The notes: generated by a model not told the origin, from the sequence alone. Counted from the first letter of the stretch, positions 9,324-17,528 are shown. The stretch is DNA of 64,000 nt from Rhizobium aethiopicum (GCF_014197535.1 NZ_JACIFV010000016.1:1-64000); one strand, 5' to 3'. Translations and numbers: made by a program.

Positions 9324-9779
9324 ATGTACAGTTTCAGGCTCGCCCGTCTATCCGATCTCGCCGCCATCGTCCGGCTTCTCGCCGATGACGATCTCGGCGC
9401 CGCCAGGGAAATCGTCTCCGATCCCGTCGATGCGCGTTATCTCTCGGCCTTCGCGGCGATCGAGGCGGATGCCAACCAGTTGCTTGCTGTCGCGACCGAC
9501 GCCTCCGACCAGGTCGTCGGCTGCCTGCAGCTGAGCTTTCTTCCCGGCCTCTCCCGGACCGGCATGTGGCGCGGGCAGATCGAAAGCGTGCGTATCGCAA
9601 GAGAGTGTCGCGGAGCGGGCCTCGGCGCGCAATTCATCGAATGGGCGGTCGCCCAATGCGTCGAGCGCGGCTGCGGCCTCGTGCAGCTGACATCGGACAA
9701 GACACGGAAAGACTCGATCCGCTTCTACGAAAAGCTCGGTTTCGTCGTCAGCCATGAAGGGCTGAAACGCAACCTCTGA
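9324..9779 (+). CDS. GNAT family N-acetyltransferase
   Basis: A 151-residue GCN5-type acetyltransferase. It shows the acetyl-CoA motif A (ESVRIARECRGAGLGAQFI, with the RxxGxG/A pattern) and a C-terminal SIRFYEKLGFV motif B. Such stand-alone proteins acetylate small molecules or protein N-termini; no specific substrate is indicated. I used the ATG at 9324, with GAG spaced 7 nt before it, rather than an in-frame TTG that overlaps the MFS stop codon. It lies 8 bp after the MFS gene, so the pair is probably one transcript. Confidence 0.85.
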   Translation: MYSFRLARLSDLAAIVRLLADDDLGAAREIVSDPVDARYLSAFAAIEADANQLLAVATDASDQVVGCLQLSFLPGLSRTGMWRGQIESVRIARECRGAGLGAQFIEWAVAQCVERGCGLVQLTSDKTRKDSIRFYEKLGFVVSHEGLKRNL

Positions 9780-9785
9780 ATCCGG

Positions 9786-11033
9786 CTATTTCAGTCTGCC
9801 CTTCATGCTGGCTTCGGGAAAGCATGTCGGCTTCATGCCGTTCTTTGCCTGCCACTGGCCGATCGAGCGCCGCGTCTTATAGCCGGGCAATCCGTCGGAG
9901 CCGCCGACGTCATAACCCTGACGCTCCAGCGCCTTCTGCATGGCGGCGACATCCGAACGCAGCATCTTGCCGACATCGCCCCATTCGCCTTCGAATGCGT
10001 CGCCGTTCGAGGCGATCCGGTCGGCGAGGTTGCCGATATAAAGCGCGTAGAGGTCGGAGTTGTTATACTCCTTGATGATATAGAAATTCGGCGTGACGAT
10101 GAATTCCGGGCCGTCGCGGCCGGCCGGCACCAGCATCATGCCCTGAGCCTTCATCTCACCTGAGGGAAAGGCTTTGCCGGAGATGCGCTCGATGCCGAGC
10201 GAGGCCCAGTGCGAAAGCGGCTTTGCCAGATCAGGCCCCTCCTGCGCGCAGGAGACCGCTTCGGGTATCGACACCTCGAAGCCCCAGTCACGATCGCGCT
10301 GCCAGCCCTTCTTGACCAGATAGTTGGCGATCGAGGCGAGCGTATCCGGCACCGAGGTCCAGATGTTGCGGTGGCCATCGCCGTCGAAATCCACCGCATA
10401 TTTCAGATAACTCGTCGGCATGAATTGCGGCTGGCCGAGCGCGCCGGCCCATGAACTCTTGAAATCGGCAGGCGTCACGTCGCCGCCGTCGAGAATATGC
10501 AGTGCCGCCACCAGCTCGGCGCGGAACATCTCCTTGCGCGTCGACATGAAGGCCTTGGTCGCCAGCACTTCGATCGCCGATTCCGGGATCTTCGCGGCGC
10601 CGAAGCCGGTTTCCCGGCCCCAGATGGCGAGCACGATCGAGCCCGGCACGCCATAGGTCTTCTCGATCCGCTTCAGCGTCGAGCTATATTGCGCGGCAAA
10701 GCCGCGTCCCGTTACGGCAAGCCTCTGCAGCCGGTCCTCGTTGAAATAGGGGCCGGGCGAGGAAAATTCCGCCTGCGTCTGCTTCTGTTCTTTCGGCGGC
10801 GGGAAACCGGGCGGAGCGAGATCCGGCAGGTTCCAGTTCAGCGTGATGCCTGAGAAAGCGGCCTTGAAGGTCGTCTCGGAAATACCGCCCGCCTTTGCTT
10901 CGGGCCAGAGGTCCTTCTGCACCCAGTTTTCGAACTGTGCCTCGACATCGGCTTTCGATGGGGCTGCGTATGAGGGGAGAGGAAGGAGGGCAGTCATAGC
11001 AGCAAGTGCGAATATAAGCAGCCGCCGAGCCAC
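9786..11033 (-). CDS. lytic murein transglycosylase (MltB/SLT_2 type) with peptidoglycan-binding domain
   Basis: Periplasmic enzyme predicted to cleave the MurNAc-GlcNAc bond with 1,6-anhydro formation (GH103 family). From the GTG at 11033 it has a signal peptide (ARRLLIFALAAMTALLPLPS, cut near YAA), a catalytic domain with the WGRETGFG segment whose Glu is the expected catalytic acid, the GALGQPQFMPTSYLKYAVD block, and a C-terminal PG_binding_1 domain (about the last 60 residues). The open frame continues upstream through a repeat element, but that extension is not protein-like. The repeat edge supplies AGAGGGGGGT as the ribosome-binding site. 415 residues. Confidence 0.92.
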   Translation of the reverse strand: MARRLLIFALAAMTALLPLPSYAAPSKADVEAQFENWVQKDLWPEAKAGGISETTFKAAFSGITLNWNLPDLAPPGFPPPKEQKQTQAEFSSPGPYFNEDRLQRLAVTGRGFAAQYSSTLKRIEKTYGVPGSIVLAIWGRETGFGAAKIPESAIEVLATKAFMSTRKEMFRAELVAALHILDGGDVTPADFKSSWAGALGQPQFMPTSYLKYAVDFDGDGHRNIWTSVPDTLASIANYLVKKGWQRDRDWGFEVSIPEAVSCAQEGPDLAKPLSHWASLGIERISGKAFPSGEMKAQGMMLVPAGRDGPEFIVTPNFYIIKEYNNSDLYALYIGNLADRIASNGDAFEGEWGDVGKMLRSDVAAMQKALERQGYDVGGSDGLPGYKTRRSIGQWQAKNGMKPTCFPEASMKGRLK

Positions 11034-11080
11034 ACCCCCCTCTGTCCTGCCGGACATCTCCCCCACAAGGGGGGAGATCG
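11034..11080 (+). repeat. 47-bp palindromic repeat, copy 1 of inverted pair
   Basis: Copy 1 of a 47-bp sequence that recurs exactly, in inverse orientation, at 11173-11219. Inside it, ATCTCCCCC-ACAA-GGGGGGAGAT can form a hairpin. It begins 1 bp before the GTG of the transglycosylase gene. It looks like the intergenic mosaic elements (RIME/ABC type) of Rhizobiaceae; that family assignment is from memory of such repeats. Confidence 0.9.
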
Positions 11081-11172
11081 GCTGGGGGCGCCGTCTTGCC
11101 CAAATGAAGCGCCTAAGATGGTCGAAGCCGCCTGGCGCACGATCAAGATTTTGGGAGGCCTGCGCCTCTTGT

Positions 11173-11219
11173 CGATCTCCCCCCTTGTGGGGGAGATGTC
11201 CGGCAGGACAGAGGGGGGT
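11173..11219 (-). repeat. 47-bp palindromic repeat, copy 2 of inverted pair
   Basis: Perfect inverted copy of 11034-11080, 92 bp away, ending 24 bp before the recR stop codon. The two copies could pair as a long stem in a transcript running from recR towards the transglycosylase gene. The 92 bp between them carry no gene. Confidence 0.9.
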
Positions 11220-11242
11220 ACGCTGCCACATACGCAACCCCC

Positions 11243-11848
11243 TCATATCGCCGTCCGCGCCCGTAGCGCCGCCGCCAGCGTGCCCTCGTCGAGATAGTCG
11301 AGCTCGCCGCCGACCGGCACGCCATGCGCCAGCCGCGTGATCTTCACCTCAAGTCCCTGCAGCTGATCGGTGATGTAGTGCGCCGTCGTCTGCCCCTCGA
11401 CGGTGGCGTTGACGGCGATAATCAGTTCGCGGATGCCGCCTTCGCCGATCCGGTCGATCAGCCCGCGAATATTGAGATCGTCGGGCCCGATCCCGTCGAG
11501 CGGCGACAGCGTGCCGCCGAGCACGTGATAGGCGGCGTTCATTGCGCCCGCCCGCTCCAACGCCCAGAGGTCCGAGACGTCCTCGACGACGATGATGACG
11601 GATTGATCGCGCTGCGTATCGGTGCAGACGGTGCAAGGGTCGACCGTATCGACATTGCCGCAGCGCGAGCAGATCTTCACCTTGTCATAGGCCTCGCCCA
11701 TCGCGTTCGATAGCGGGCCGAGCAACTGGTCCTTCTTCTTGATCAGATGCAGCGCCGCCCGGCGGGCCGAGCGCGGCCCGAGGCCCGGCACCTTCGCCAG
11801 AAGCTGGATGAGTTTTTCGATTTCGGGGCCGGTGACTCGTTTTGCCAT
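11243..11848 (-). CDS. recR: recombination mediator RecR
   Basis: RecFOR-pathway protein that helps load RecA on gapped DNA. The 201 residues show a helix-hairpin-helix (VPGLGPRSARRAALHL), a zinc finger with Cys60, Cys63, Cys72 and Cys75, a Toprim domain (VVEDVSDLWALERAG) and the C-terminal Walker B-like segment ending in RLAHGVPVGGELDYLDEGTL. Its family partner recF is also in the window (about 26-27 kb). The gene lies downstream of ebfC and dnaX on the same strand, an order conserved in many bacteria, though here a convergent MOSC gene intervenes. Confidence 0.97.
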   Translation of the reverse strand: MAKRVTGPEIEKLIQLLAKVPGLGPRSARRAALHLIKKKDQLLGPLSNAMGEAYDKVKICSRCGNVDTVDPCTVCTDTQRDQSVIIVVEDVSDLWALERAGAMNAAYHVLGGTLSPLDGIGPDDLNIRGLIDRIGEGGIRELIIAVNATVEGQTTAHYITDQLQGLEVKITRLAHGVPVGGELDYLDEGTLAAALRARTAI

Positions 11849-11905
11849 GCGCCGTTCTTAACTGATATGGAACGAAAACGGAATCGCGGAAGGATCGGCC
11901 GTCGC

Positions 11906-12523
11906 ATGAAAATCCTGGCCCTTTGCACAGGCAACCCGGAAAGGCTGGCCTGCAAAAGTTACAAGACCGGCATCTTCAAGCGGCCCGTCAACGGCGCGGT
12001 GATGATCGATGCCGAGGGACTAGTCGGCGATGCCATCTGCAACCGCAAACACCATGGCGGCGTCGACCAAGCTGTTTATATCGAGGGATCGCTGACGCTC
12101 GACTGGTGGAGCAGGGAGCTCGGCCGACCCCACGAGCCCGGCACCTTCGGCGAAAACATGGTGATCTCGGATCTCGACAATCGCGACGTTGCCGTCGGCG
12201 ACCGGTTCATATCAGGCGATCTCATCCTCGAAGTCACATCGTGCCGCATCCCCTGCGCCACTTTCGCGGCCAGGATGAATGACGCGAAATTCGTCAAACG
12301 CTACACCGTGGCCGCCAGCCCCGGCATCTATTGCCGCGTCATCAAACCCGGTGTGGCCAAGGCCGGAATGCCGGTGGAGCATCAGGCGTTTGTTGGAGAG
12401 AAAGTCACGATACCGGAGCTGATGAAAACATTTGGCCGGCAGCTTTCGGAGGCGGACCGGTCGCGATATCTCGCTGCTCCCATTCACTATAAGCTGCGGG
12501 CGATGCTGGAAGCGCAGCGTTAA
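11906..12523 (+). CDS. MOSC domain protein, YiiM-like
   Basis: A 205-residue protein with a MOSC (molybdenum cofactor sulfurase C-terminal) fold: KHHGGVDQAVY, the GTFGENM segment and a TSCRIPCATF motif carrying the conserved Cys thought to handle the molybdenum cofactor. The YiiM type in E. coli reduces N-hydroxylated compounds such as 6-hydroxylaminopurine; the same role is plausible here. I started at the ATG after a GGAAGGA box 11 nt upstream; an in-frame ATG at 11867 would add 13 basic residues. It is inserted on the plus strand between recR and ebfC. Confidence 0.85.
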   Translation: MKILALCTGNPERLACKSYKTGIFKRPVNGAVMIDAEGLVGDAICNRKHHGGVDQAVYIEGSLTLDWWSRELGRPHEPGTFGENMVISDLDNRDVAVGDRFISGDLILEVTSCRIPCATFAARMNDAKFVKRYTVAASPGIYCRVIKPGVAKAGMPVEHQAFVGEKVTIPELMKTFGRQLSEADRSRYLAAPIHYKLRAMLEAQR

Positions 12524-12551
12524 GAGCGGCGTTCTGCAGGTGTCGCCGGCC

Positions 12552-12575
12552 CGATAGCAGCATCGGCTATCGGAA
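12552..12575. terminator. possible bidirectional terminator hairpin
   Basis: CCGATAGC and GCTATCGG enclose a 7-nt loop between the convergent MOSC and ebfC genes. No T-run follows on either strand, so termination is only suggested by position. Confidence 0.35.
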
Positions 12576-12607
12576 CCGCAGTCAATATGATTATCAATTG
12601 TCTGCTA

Positions 12608-12931
12608 TCAAAACGGCAGCTTGAAGCCGGGCGGGATCGGCAGGCCGGCGGTCAGCGCCTTGGTCTTTTCGGCGGCGAGCGCCTCAGCCTTGTCCTTGGC
12701 GTCCTTGTGGGCGGCAACGACTAGATCCTCGAGGATCTCGACATCGTCCTCTTTGAACAGCGACGGGTCAATCTTCAGGCTCTTCAGGTCGCCCTTGCCC
12801 GAAATGACGACGGTGACGAGGCCGCCGCCGGCCTTGCCTTCGGCCGTGAGCTCGGCGATCTCCGCCTGCATCTGCTCCATCTTGGCCTGCATTTCCTTGA
12901 CTTTGCCCATCATGCCCATGATGTCGCGCAT
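12608..12931 (-). CDS. YbaB/EbfC nucleoid-associated protein
   Basis: A 107-residue dimeric DNA-binding protein of the YbaB/EbfC family: N-terminal Met-rich helix (GMMGKVKEMQAKMEQMQAEI), the GGGLVTVVISGKGDLKSLKIDP core and a C-terminal amphipathic helix. It is thought to act as a minor nucleoid protein. It lies 22 bp after dnaX on the same strand, the usual dnaX-ybaB-recR context, and is probably translated from the dnaX transcript. Confidence 0.95.
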   Translation of the reverse strand: MRDIMGMMGKVKEMQAKMEQMQAEIAELTAEGKAGGGLVTVVISGKGDLKSLKIDPSLFKEDDVEILEDLVVAAHKDAKDKAEALAAEKTKALTAGLPIPPGFKLPF

Positions 12932-12953
12932 CGTCTCACTCCTTCTTGAAACC

Positions 12954-14825
12954 TTAGAATTCTATGTCGTCGCCGGGCAGAATGTCGCCTTCTTCGGATT
13001 CGGCGGCAGCCGGCGGCTTGGCCTCGCCTTCCTCTTCCGGTTCCGGCGCCCGCACGCGCACGTCGATGATCTTTGCGCCGGGAAAATGCGCCAGGATCGC
13101 CGCCACGTCAGGGTCCTGGCGGGCATCGATGACATGCTGTTCCCGGGTCCTGGCCTCTGCTTCCACCAGCGTCGGCTGGCCTTCGTCGCGGCTGAGGCTA
13201 ACGATCCAGTGGATGCCGGTCCATTCCTTCAGCTTGACGGCAAGCTCGTTGAGCAGCGTCGTCGGCGCGCCTTCGGTCAGGCTGACGTCAAGCCGGCCGG
13301 GCTCGATCCGCACCGGGCGCACGAAATTGCGCACCATCGCCTTCAGCTTCGCGTCGCGCTTCTCGGTGGCGAGATTGACGATATCGCTGACCGAATTGAC
13401 CTTGACGAGCGGCTTCGGCGCTTCCGCCGGTTTCGCCTCTATCCGCCCGACAGGCATGGTCTCGGGCTGGCTGCTCGGCACGGCGCGCAGCATTGCCACC
13501 GGCGCCGAAGGCTGCGGCTTGCTCGGCGCGATATCAGGCGCGCGTGCCGCGACACTGCTTTGATAGGGAACCCGCGTGCCGCCGCCTCCGCCGGAAGGCG
13601 GGGAGGAGGGGCGCGAGCCGGCATTGTCGCCGGAAAACTCCGCAAGCCGCCGCGCCGCATCCTCGGGCGCTGGCAGATGGGCCGCGTGCGCGAGTCGGAT
13701 CAGCACCATTTCGGCTGCACCCGCCGTGCGCGACGAGCCTTCCGTTTCGGGAATGCCCTTCAGCAGCATCTGCCAGATGCGCGACAGCGTCGTCACCGCA
13801 ACACCCCTAGCGAATTCCGCCGCCTTGGTGCGCTCGATCTCGCTCAGAGAAGGGTCGTTTGCCGCATCCGGCACATATTTCAGTCGCGTCACCAGATGGG
13901 TGAAATCGGCAAGATCGGTGAGCACGACCACCGGATTGGCGCCAGCCTCATACTGGCTCTGGAACTCGCCGAGTGCACCGGCCACGTCGCCTTTGACGAT
14001 ATGCTGAAAGAGATCGACGATCCGGGCGCGGTCGGCAAGGCCGAGCATGCCGCGCACCGCTTCCGTCTGCACGGCGCCTGCGCCATGGGCGATCGCCTGG
14101 TCGAGCAGCGACAGGCCGTCGCGCGCCGAGCCTTCGGCGGCGCGCGCGATCATAGCCAGCGCGTCGCCTTCCGCCTCGATGCCCTCCTTGGCCGCGATTG
14201 TCGTGAACAGCCCGACGAGATCCGACGCGCTGATGCGGCGCAGGTCGAAGCGCTGGCAGCGCGACAGCACGGTGATCGGCACCTTGCGGATTTCGGTGGT
14301 GGCGAAGATGAACTTCACATGCTCCGGCGGCTCTTCGAGCGTCTTCAGCAGGCCGTTGAAGGCCTGCGTCGACAGCATGTGCACTTCGTCGATGATATAG
14401 ACCTTGTAGCGCGCCGAAACCGGCCGGTAGCGCACCTGCTCGATGATCTCTCTTATATCGTCGATACCCGTGTGTGAAGCGGCATCCATTTCGATCACAT
14501 CGACATGCCGGCCTTCCATGATCGCCTGGCAATGTTCGCCGGGAACACGCAGGTCGATCGTCGGCTTGTCTATTTCTGCCGTCTTGTAATTCAACGCCCG
14601 CGCCAGGATGCGCGCCGTCGTCGTCTTGCCGACGCCGCGCACGCCGGTCAGCATATAGGCCTGCGCGATGCGGCCGGTCTCGAAGGCGTTGGTGAGCGTG
14701 CGGACCATCGGCTCCTGGCCGACCATCAGGTCCGTGAAATCCTTGGGGCGGTATTTGCGAGCCAGCACCCGGTATCCGGTGCCCGTCGAGGCGGCATCTT
14801 TTGATTGTCGCTCGGTGTCGCTCAT
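12954..14825 (-). CDS. dnaX: DNA polymerase III subunits gamma/tau
   Basis: Clamp-loader ATPase. The 623 residues contain Walker A GVRGVGKT at 61-68, Walker B IIDEVH, the sensor-1 segment FIFATTEIRKVPITVLSRCQ and the arginine-finger region. The C-terminal tau part (after about 370) includes a low-complexity linker and then a conserved 120-residue domain. The E. coli zinc module (four Cys between Walker A and B) is reduced to a single Cys (Cys99), a state I recall from other alphaproteobacteria. I see no slippery A-AAA-AAG frameshift site for a gamma form. Confidence 0.96.
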   Translation of the reverse strand: MSDTERQSKDAASTGTGYRVLARKYRPKDFTDLMVGQEPMVRTLTNAFETGRIAQAYMLTGVRGVGKTTTARILARALNYKTAEIDKPTIDLRVPGEHCQAIMEGRHVDVIEMDAASHTGIDDIREIIEQVRYRPVSARYKVYIIDEVHMLSTQAFNGLLKTLEEPPEHVKFIFATTEIRKVPITVLSRCQRFDLRRISASDLVGLFTTIAAKEGIEAEGDALAMIARAAEGSARDGLSLLDQAIAHGAGAVQTEAVRGMLGLADRARIVDLFQHIVKGDVAGALGEFQSQYEAGANPVVVLTDLADFTHLVTRLKYVPDAANDPSLSEIERTKAAEFARGVAVTTLSRIWQMLLKGIPETEGSSRTAGAAEMVLIRLAHAAHLPAPEDAARRLAEFSGDNAGSRPSSPPSGGGGGTRVPYQSSVAARAPDIAPSKPQPSAPVAMLRAVPSSQPETMPVGRIEAKPAEAPKPLVKVNSVSDIVNLATEKRDAKLKAMVRNFVRPVRIEPGRLDVSLTEGAPTTLLNELAVKLKEWTGIHWIVSLSRDEGQPTLVEAEARTREQHVIDARQDPDVAAILAHFPGAKIIDVRVRAPEPEEEGEAKPPAAAESEEGDILPGDDIEF

Positions 14826-14872
14826 CGCCCTGCTTGTCGCCCGGGATCGTCGGGCATTTCGTGGAGAGAAGG

Positions 14873-14971
14873 TGGGAGGCTGGCACGATGACCCGTGCCG
14901 GGCTCGTTAGGGCTGCTTCCTTCCGGACCTGACCCGGTTGGCGAGTGGCTCGTCCACCACCAACCTCCCGG
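14873..14971 (-). ncRNA. ffs: signal recognition particle RNA (4.5S type)
   Basis: Read on the minus strand, the centre is the universal SRP helix-8 core GGTCAGGTCCGGAAGGAAGC, which binds Ffh. The flanks fold back on each other: GGGAGGTTGG near the 5' end pairs with CCAGCCTCCC at the 3' end, giving a ~99-nt hairpin RNA. It is located just upstream of dnaX, the usual rhizobial place. The exact ends are estimated from the terminal pairing. Confidence 0.93.
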
Positions 14972-15057
14972 ATGCACATATCGGCAATATCGTCATCAAA
15001 AGCAAGCCAACATCCAAAAAAACTGCTAGTCGTAGGAAAAGACAGGAGGAATGCCCT

Positions 15058-15468
15058 TTGGACGGTTTTGTGCTCGACCCCCGGCTGGAAAACGACAGCG
15101 TCAGCATCATGATCACCGGTCTCTGTGATCTCAGATTGTCGAGAGATGCCCGCTGGCCCTGGCTCATTCTGGTTCCGCGCCGGGCTGGTATTACCGAAAT
15201 CTTCGAGTTGACGCCGCTCGATCAGGTGCTGCTCGCCTTCGAGACCGAGCTCGTCGCCAAGGCCTTAAAGAACATTACCGGTGCTGCAAAAATCAATATC
15301 GGGGCTCTTGGCAATATCGTCCGCCAGCTTCATGTTCATGTCATTGCCCGCTTCGAAGGCGACGCCAACTGGCCGGGTCCCGTCTGGGGTTTCGGGCGCG
15401 CGGAGCCTTACGAGGACGCAAGGAGAGACGAATTCACAGCAAAGCTGCGGGAAGCCCTTTCATCATGA
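15058..15468 (+). CDS. HIT family protein
   Basis: A 136-residue histidine-triad nucleotide hydrolase/transferase. The motif reads QLHVHVIA: the catalytic middle His and the third His are present, while the first His of HxHxHxx is Gln. A conserved WPGPVWGFG tail follows. I chose the TTG at 15058 because AGGAGGA stands 7 nt upstream; an ATG at 15051 is out of frame. Its stop overlaps the nudC start as ATGA, so the two are coupled, which hints at a shared role in nucleotide clean-up. Confidence 0.85.
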   Translation: MDGFVLDPRLENDSVSIMITGLCDLRLSRDARWPWLILVPRRAGITEIFELTPLDQVLLAFETELVAKALKNITGAAKINIGALGNIVRQLHVHVIARFEGDANWPGPVWGFGRAEPYEDARRDEFTAKLREALSS

Positions 15469-16424
15469 ACCATTCGCTTTTCGATTCGGATGTGCCCCAT
15501 CCGGAACCCAGCAATCTCACTGCCTTTGCCGCCAACGACCTCAATCGCGATTCCGAACACCGCGACGAACATTCCGTCGAAAAGGCGCTGGCAAAGGACG
15601 GTACCCATATCTTCGCCTTTGCCCGGGACAAGCTGGTGCTGAAACATGACGGCCAGGTGCTCGATCCGCTGTTTGCCCGTTACGAACTGCAGGAATTGCA
15701 GCCGAATTGGGACGAGACGGTGCTGCTCGGCTACCGCAAATCAGGCGAGCCGCGCCTTGCCGTTCCCGTCGGCATCGACGTCGACGATCTCACCAGCCAA
15801 TACAAGCCCGCCGACGGCCGCACGCTGTTCCGCGAGATGCTGATCGACGAAGTCCTGCTCGGCGAATTCGCCCAGGCCGCAAGCCTCATCCGCTGGAATG
15901 GCGACAACCGATTCTGCGGCCGCTGCGGCGCGGCGATGGAGATTCATATCGGCGGCTACAAGCGCGTCTGCGCCGCCTGCGAACACATGATCTTTCCTCG
16001 TACCGACCCCGTCGTCATCATGCTGACGATCGACGAAACGCGCGATCTCTGCCTGCTCGGGCGCAGCCCGCATTTTGCGCCCGGCATGTATTCCTGCCTT
16101 GCCGGCTTCGTCGAACCCGGCGAGACCATCGAGAACGCCGTGCGCCGGGAAACGCTGGAGGAATCCGGCATCCGCACCGGCCGCATCCGCTATCACGCCT
16201 CGCAGCCCTGGCCGATGCCGCATTCGCTGATGATCGGCTGTTACGCCGAGGCCAAATCCACCGAAATTACGCGCGACGAGACGGAACTCGAGGATTGCCG
16301 CTGGTTCACCCGCGAGGAAACAATCGAGATGCTGGAACGCCCGAGTGCGACCGGCAAGGCCTCTCCACCGAAAGGGGCGATCGCCCACCGCCTGATGCGC
16401 GACTGGGCGGAGTGGAAGCGGTAG
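15465..16424 (+). CDS. nudC: NAD(H) diphosphatase NudC
   Basis: Nudix enzyme that hydrolyses NADH to NMNH and AMP and, in E. coli, removes NAD caps from RNA. The 319 residues show the N-terminal domain, a zinc ribbon (CGRC, then CAAC) around 150-170, the Nudix box from GFVEPGET through RETLEESG, and the SQPWPMPHSLM signature that separates NudC-type enzymes from other Nudix proteins. All expected catalytic Glu residues (REXXEE) are present. It overlaps the HIT gene by 4 bp and precedes a WYL regulator by 4 bp. Confidence 0.95.
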   Translation: MNHSLFDSDVPHPEPSNLTAFAANDLNRDSEHRDEHSVEKALAKDGTHIFAFARDKLVLKHDGQVLDPLFARYELQELQPNWDETVLLGYRKSGEPRLAVPVGIDVDDLTSQYKPADGRTLFREMLIDEVLLGEFAQAASLIRWNGDNRFCGRCGAAMEIHIGGYKRVCAACEHMIFPRTDPVVIMLTIDETRDLCLLGRSPHFAPGMYSCLAGFVEPGETIENAVRRETLEESGIRTGRIRYHASQPWPMPHSLMIGCYAEAKSTEITRDETELEDCRWFTREETIEMLERPSATGKASPPKGAIAHRLMRDWAEWKR

Positions 16425-16428
16425 CGCC

Positions 16429-17124
16429 ATGCCGGTCGCCCGCTCGGAACGGCTGCTGACGCTGCTCCAGACGCTTCGGCGTTATCGGCGGCCGGTGACC
16501 GGAACTGTTCTTGCCCAGGAAACCGGCGTCAGCCTGCGCACGCTCTATCGCGATATTGCCAGCCTGCAGGCCCAGGGCGCGATGATCGAAGGCGAGGCGG
16601 GCATCGGTTATGTGCTGAAGCCCGGCTTCATGCTGCCGCCGATGATGTTTTCCGAAGAAGAGCTGGAAGCCCTGGTGCTCGGTTCGCGCTGGGTGGCCCG
16701 CGCCGCCGAGCCGCGCCTTGCCGGCGCCGGCGCCGATGCGCTCGCCAAGATCGTCGCCGTGCTGCCGGCCGACATGCGTGAAACGGTCGATTCGGCGACA
16801 CTCTTCGTTGGCCGCAAGCGTCAGGACGAGGACAGGGCTGATGTTTCGGCTATCCGCAAGGCGATCCGTCTGGAGCGCGTGCTCGAACTGCATTACGGCG
16901 ACGAGCAGGGTCGGATCTCCCGCCGCCGTGTCTGGCCCTTCGCGCTCGGTTATTTCGAGCATGTGCGCATCATCATGGCCTGGTGCGAACTGCGCCAGGA
17001 TTTCCGCCATTTCCGCACCGATCGCATCATCGATATGGCGGTTCATGAGATGCGTTATCCCCGCCGCCGCACAGCGCTCCTAAAGGAATGGCGCGAGACG
17101 CAGGACGTGCCGCTGGAGACCTGA
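16429..17124 (+). CDS. YafY-type HTH/WYL transcriptional regulator
   Basis: A 231-residue regulator: an N-terminal winged helix (about 5-60, TLYRDIASLQAQGAMIEGE as recognition helix and wing) and a WYL domain (about 140-215, VWPFALGYFEHVRIIMAWCE) expected to bind a ligand. The spacing to nudC is only 4 bp, so it may be read from the HIT-nudC transcript. A 24-bp palindromic site begins 4 bp after its stop codon and a near-identical copy lies before the glyoxalase-fold gene, so these are the natural candidates for its operators. Confidence 0.9.
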   Translation: MPVARSERLLTLLQTLRRYRRPVTGTVLAQETGVSLRTLYRDIASLQAQGAMIEGEAGIGYVLKPGFMLPPMMFSEEELEALVLGSRWVARAAEPRLAGAGADALAKIVAVLPADMRETVDSATLFVGRKRQDEDRADVSAIRKAIRLERVLELHYGDEQGRISRRRVWPFALGYFEHVRIIMAWCELRQDFRHFRTDRIIDMAVHEMRYPRRRTALLKEWRETQDVPLET

Positions 17125-17127
17125 ACG

Positions 17128-17151
17128 CTGCTGCCATAAACTGTCAGCAGG
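17128..17151 (+). promoter_or_regulatory. 24-bp palindromic site, copy 1 (putative WYL regulator operator)
   Basis: CTGCTGCC-ATAAACT-GTCAGCAG followed by G; imperfect palindrome with 8-bp arms. It matches the site at 17594-17617 in 23 of 24 positions. It lies directly after the WYL gene and upstream of the 86-residue ORF. Confidence 0.65.
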
Positions 17152-17177
17152 GAGAGTTATTATCAGTCTCACTTCAC

Positions 17178-17248
17178 TACAGCGCCGCGCGTCTTCGGAC
17201 GCGCAAGGACGCTGTGACATCCAGGTTTTGCGCATCGTGCCGATGCGC
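17178..17248 (+). repeat. two-hairpin mosaic repeat, copy 1 (short)
   Basis: First stem: ACAGCG ... CGCTGT enclosing GCGCGTC-TTCG-GACGCGC. After a linker (CCAGGTTTTGCGCATCG) comes a second palindrome, GCGCATCG-TGC-CGATGCGC (17230-17248). The first module and linker recur at 21444-21536, 28141-28245 and 34274-34375. Confidence 0.8.
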
Positions 17249-17267
17249 TTGGGAAGGAGTACTGATC

Positions 17268-17528
17268 ATGGTAACGCCTCCAATCATTCAACAGGCCGGC
17301 GATCGCTTCGCCACCGACAGTTTTGCCGATATCATTTCAGCCGAAACTTTCGCCGACGTCCGGCAGTCGGCAGGCTCCGGCCTGCTGCGCCTGGCTATGA
17401 GCTTTTTCCGGATCTCCGAGCCGAGCCGCTCAAAACTCGATATCGAAGCCATACCGGATTCCTGCAAGTGCGACCTCGGTTTCATTGATGGGCGCAACCC
17501 GCGCCTCCATGATCGGTTCCCGCTCTAA
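17268..17528 (+). CDS. small hypothetical protein (86 aa)
   Basis: An 86-residue ORF that I do not recognise. It starts at an ATG with GGAAGGAG 9 nt upstream. The middle contains a possible amphipathic helix (SGLLRLAMSFFRI) and the C-terminal third has a Cys-x-Cys pair (SCKCDLGF). Codon use looks like that of the neighbours. It sits between the two 24-bp palindromic sites and behind mosaic repeat copy 1, so it may belong to the WYL regulon. It could also be chance coding next to a repeat. Confidence 0.5.
   Translation: MVTPPIIQQAGDRFATDSFADIISAETFADVRQSAGSGLLRLAMSFFRISEPSRSKLDIEAIPDSCKCDLGFIDGRNPRLHDRFPL

Noticed and set aside
11034..11246. N-terminal 71-residue extension of the lytic transglycosylase frame
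   Set aside because: It is translated repeat sequence before a proper signal peptide; the GTG at 11033 has a good ribosome site.
14938..15057. N-terminal extension of the HIT frame across the SRP RNA region
   Set aside because: The upstream part overlaps ffs on the other strand and is Lys/Arg/Thr-rich; TTG 15058 has AGGAGGA at ideal spacing.
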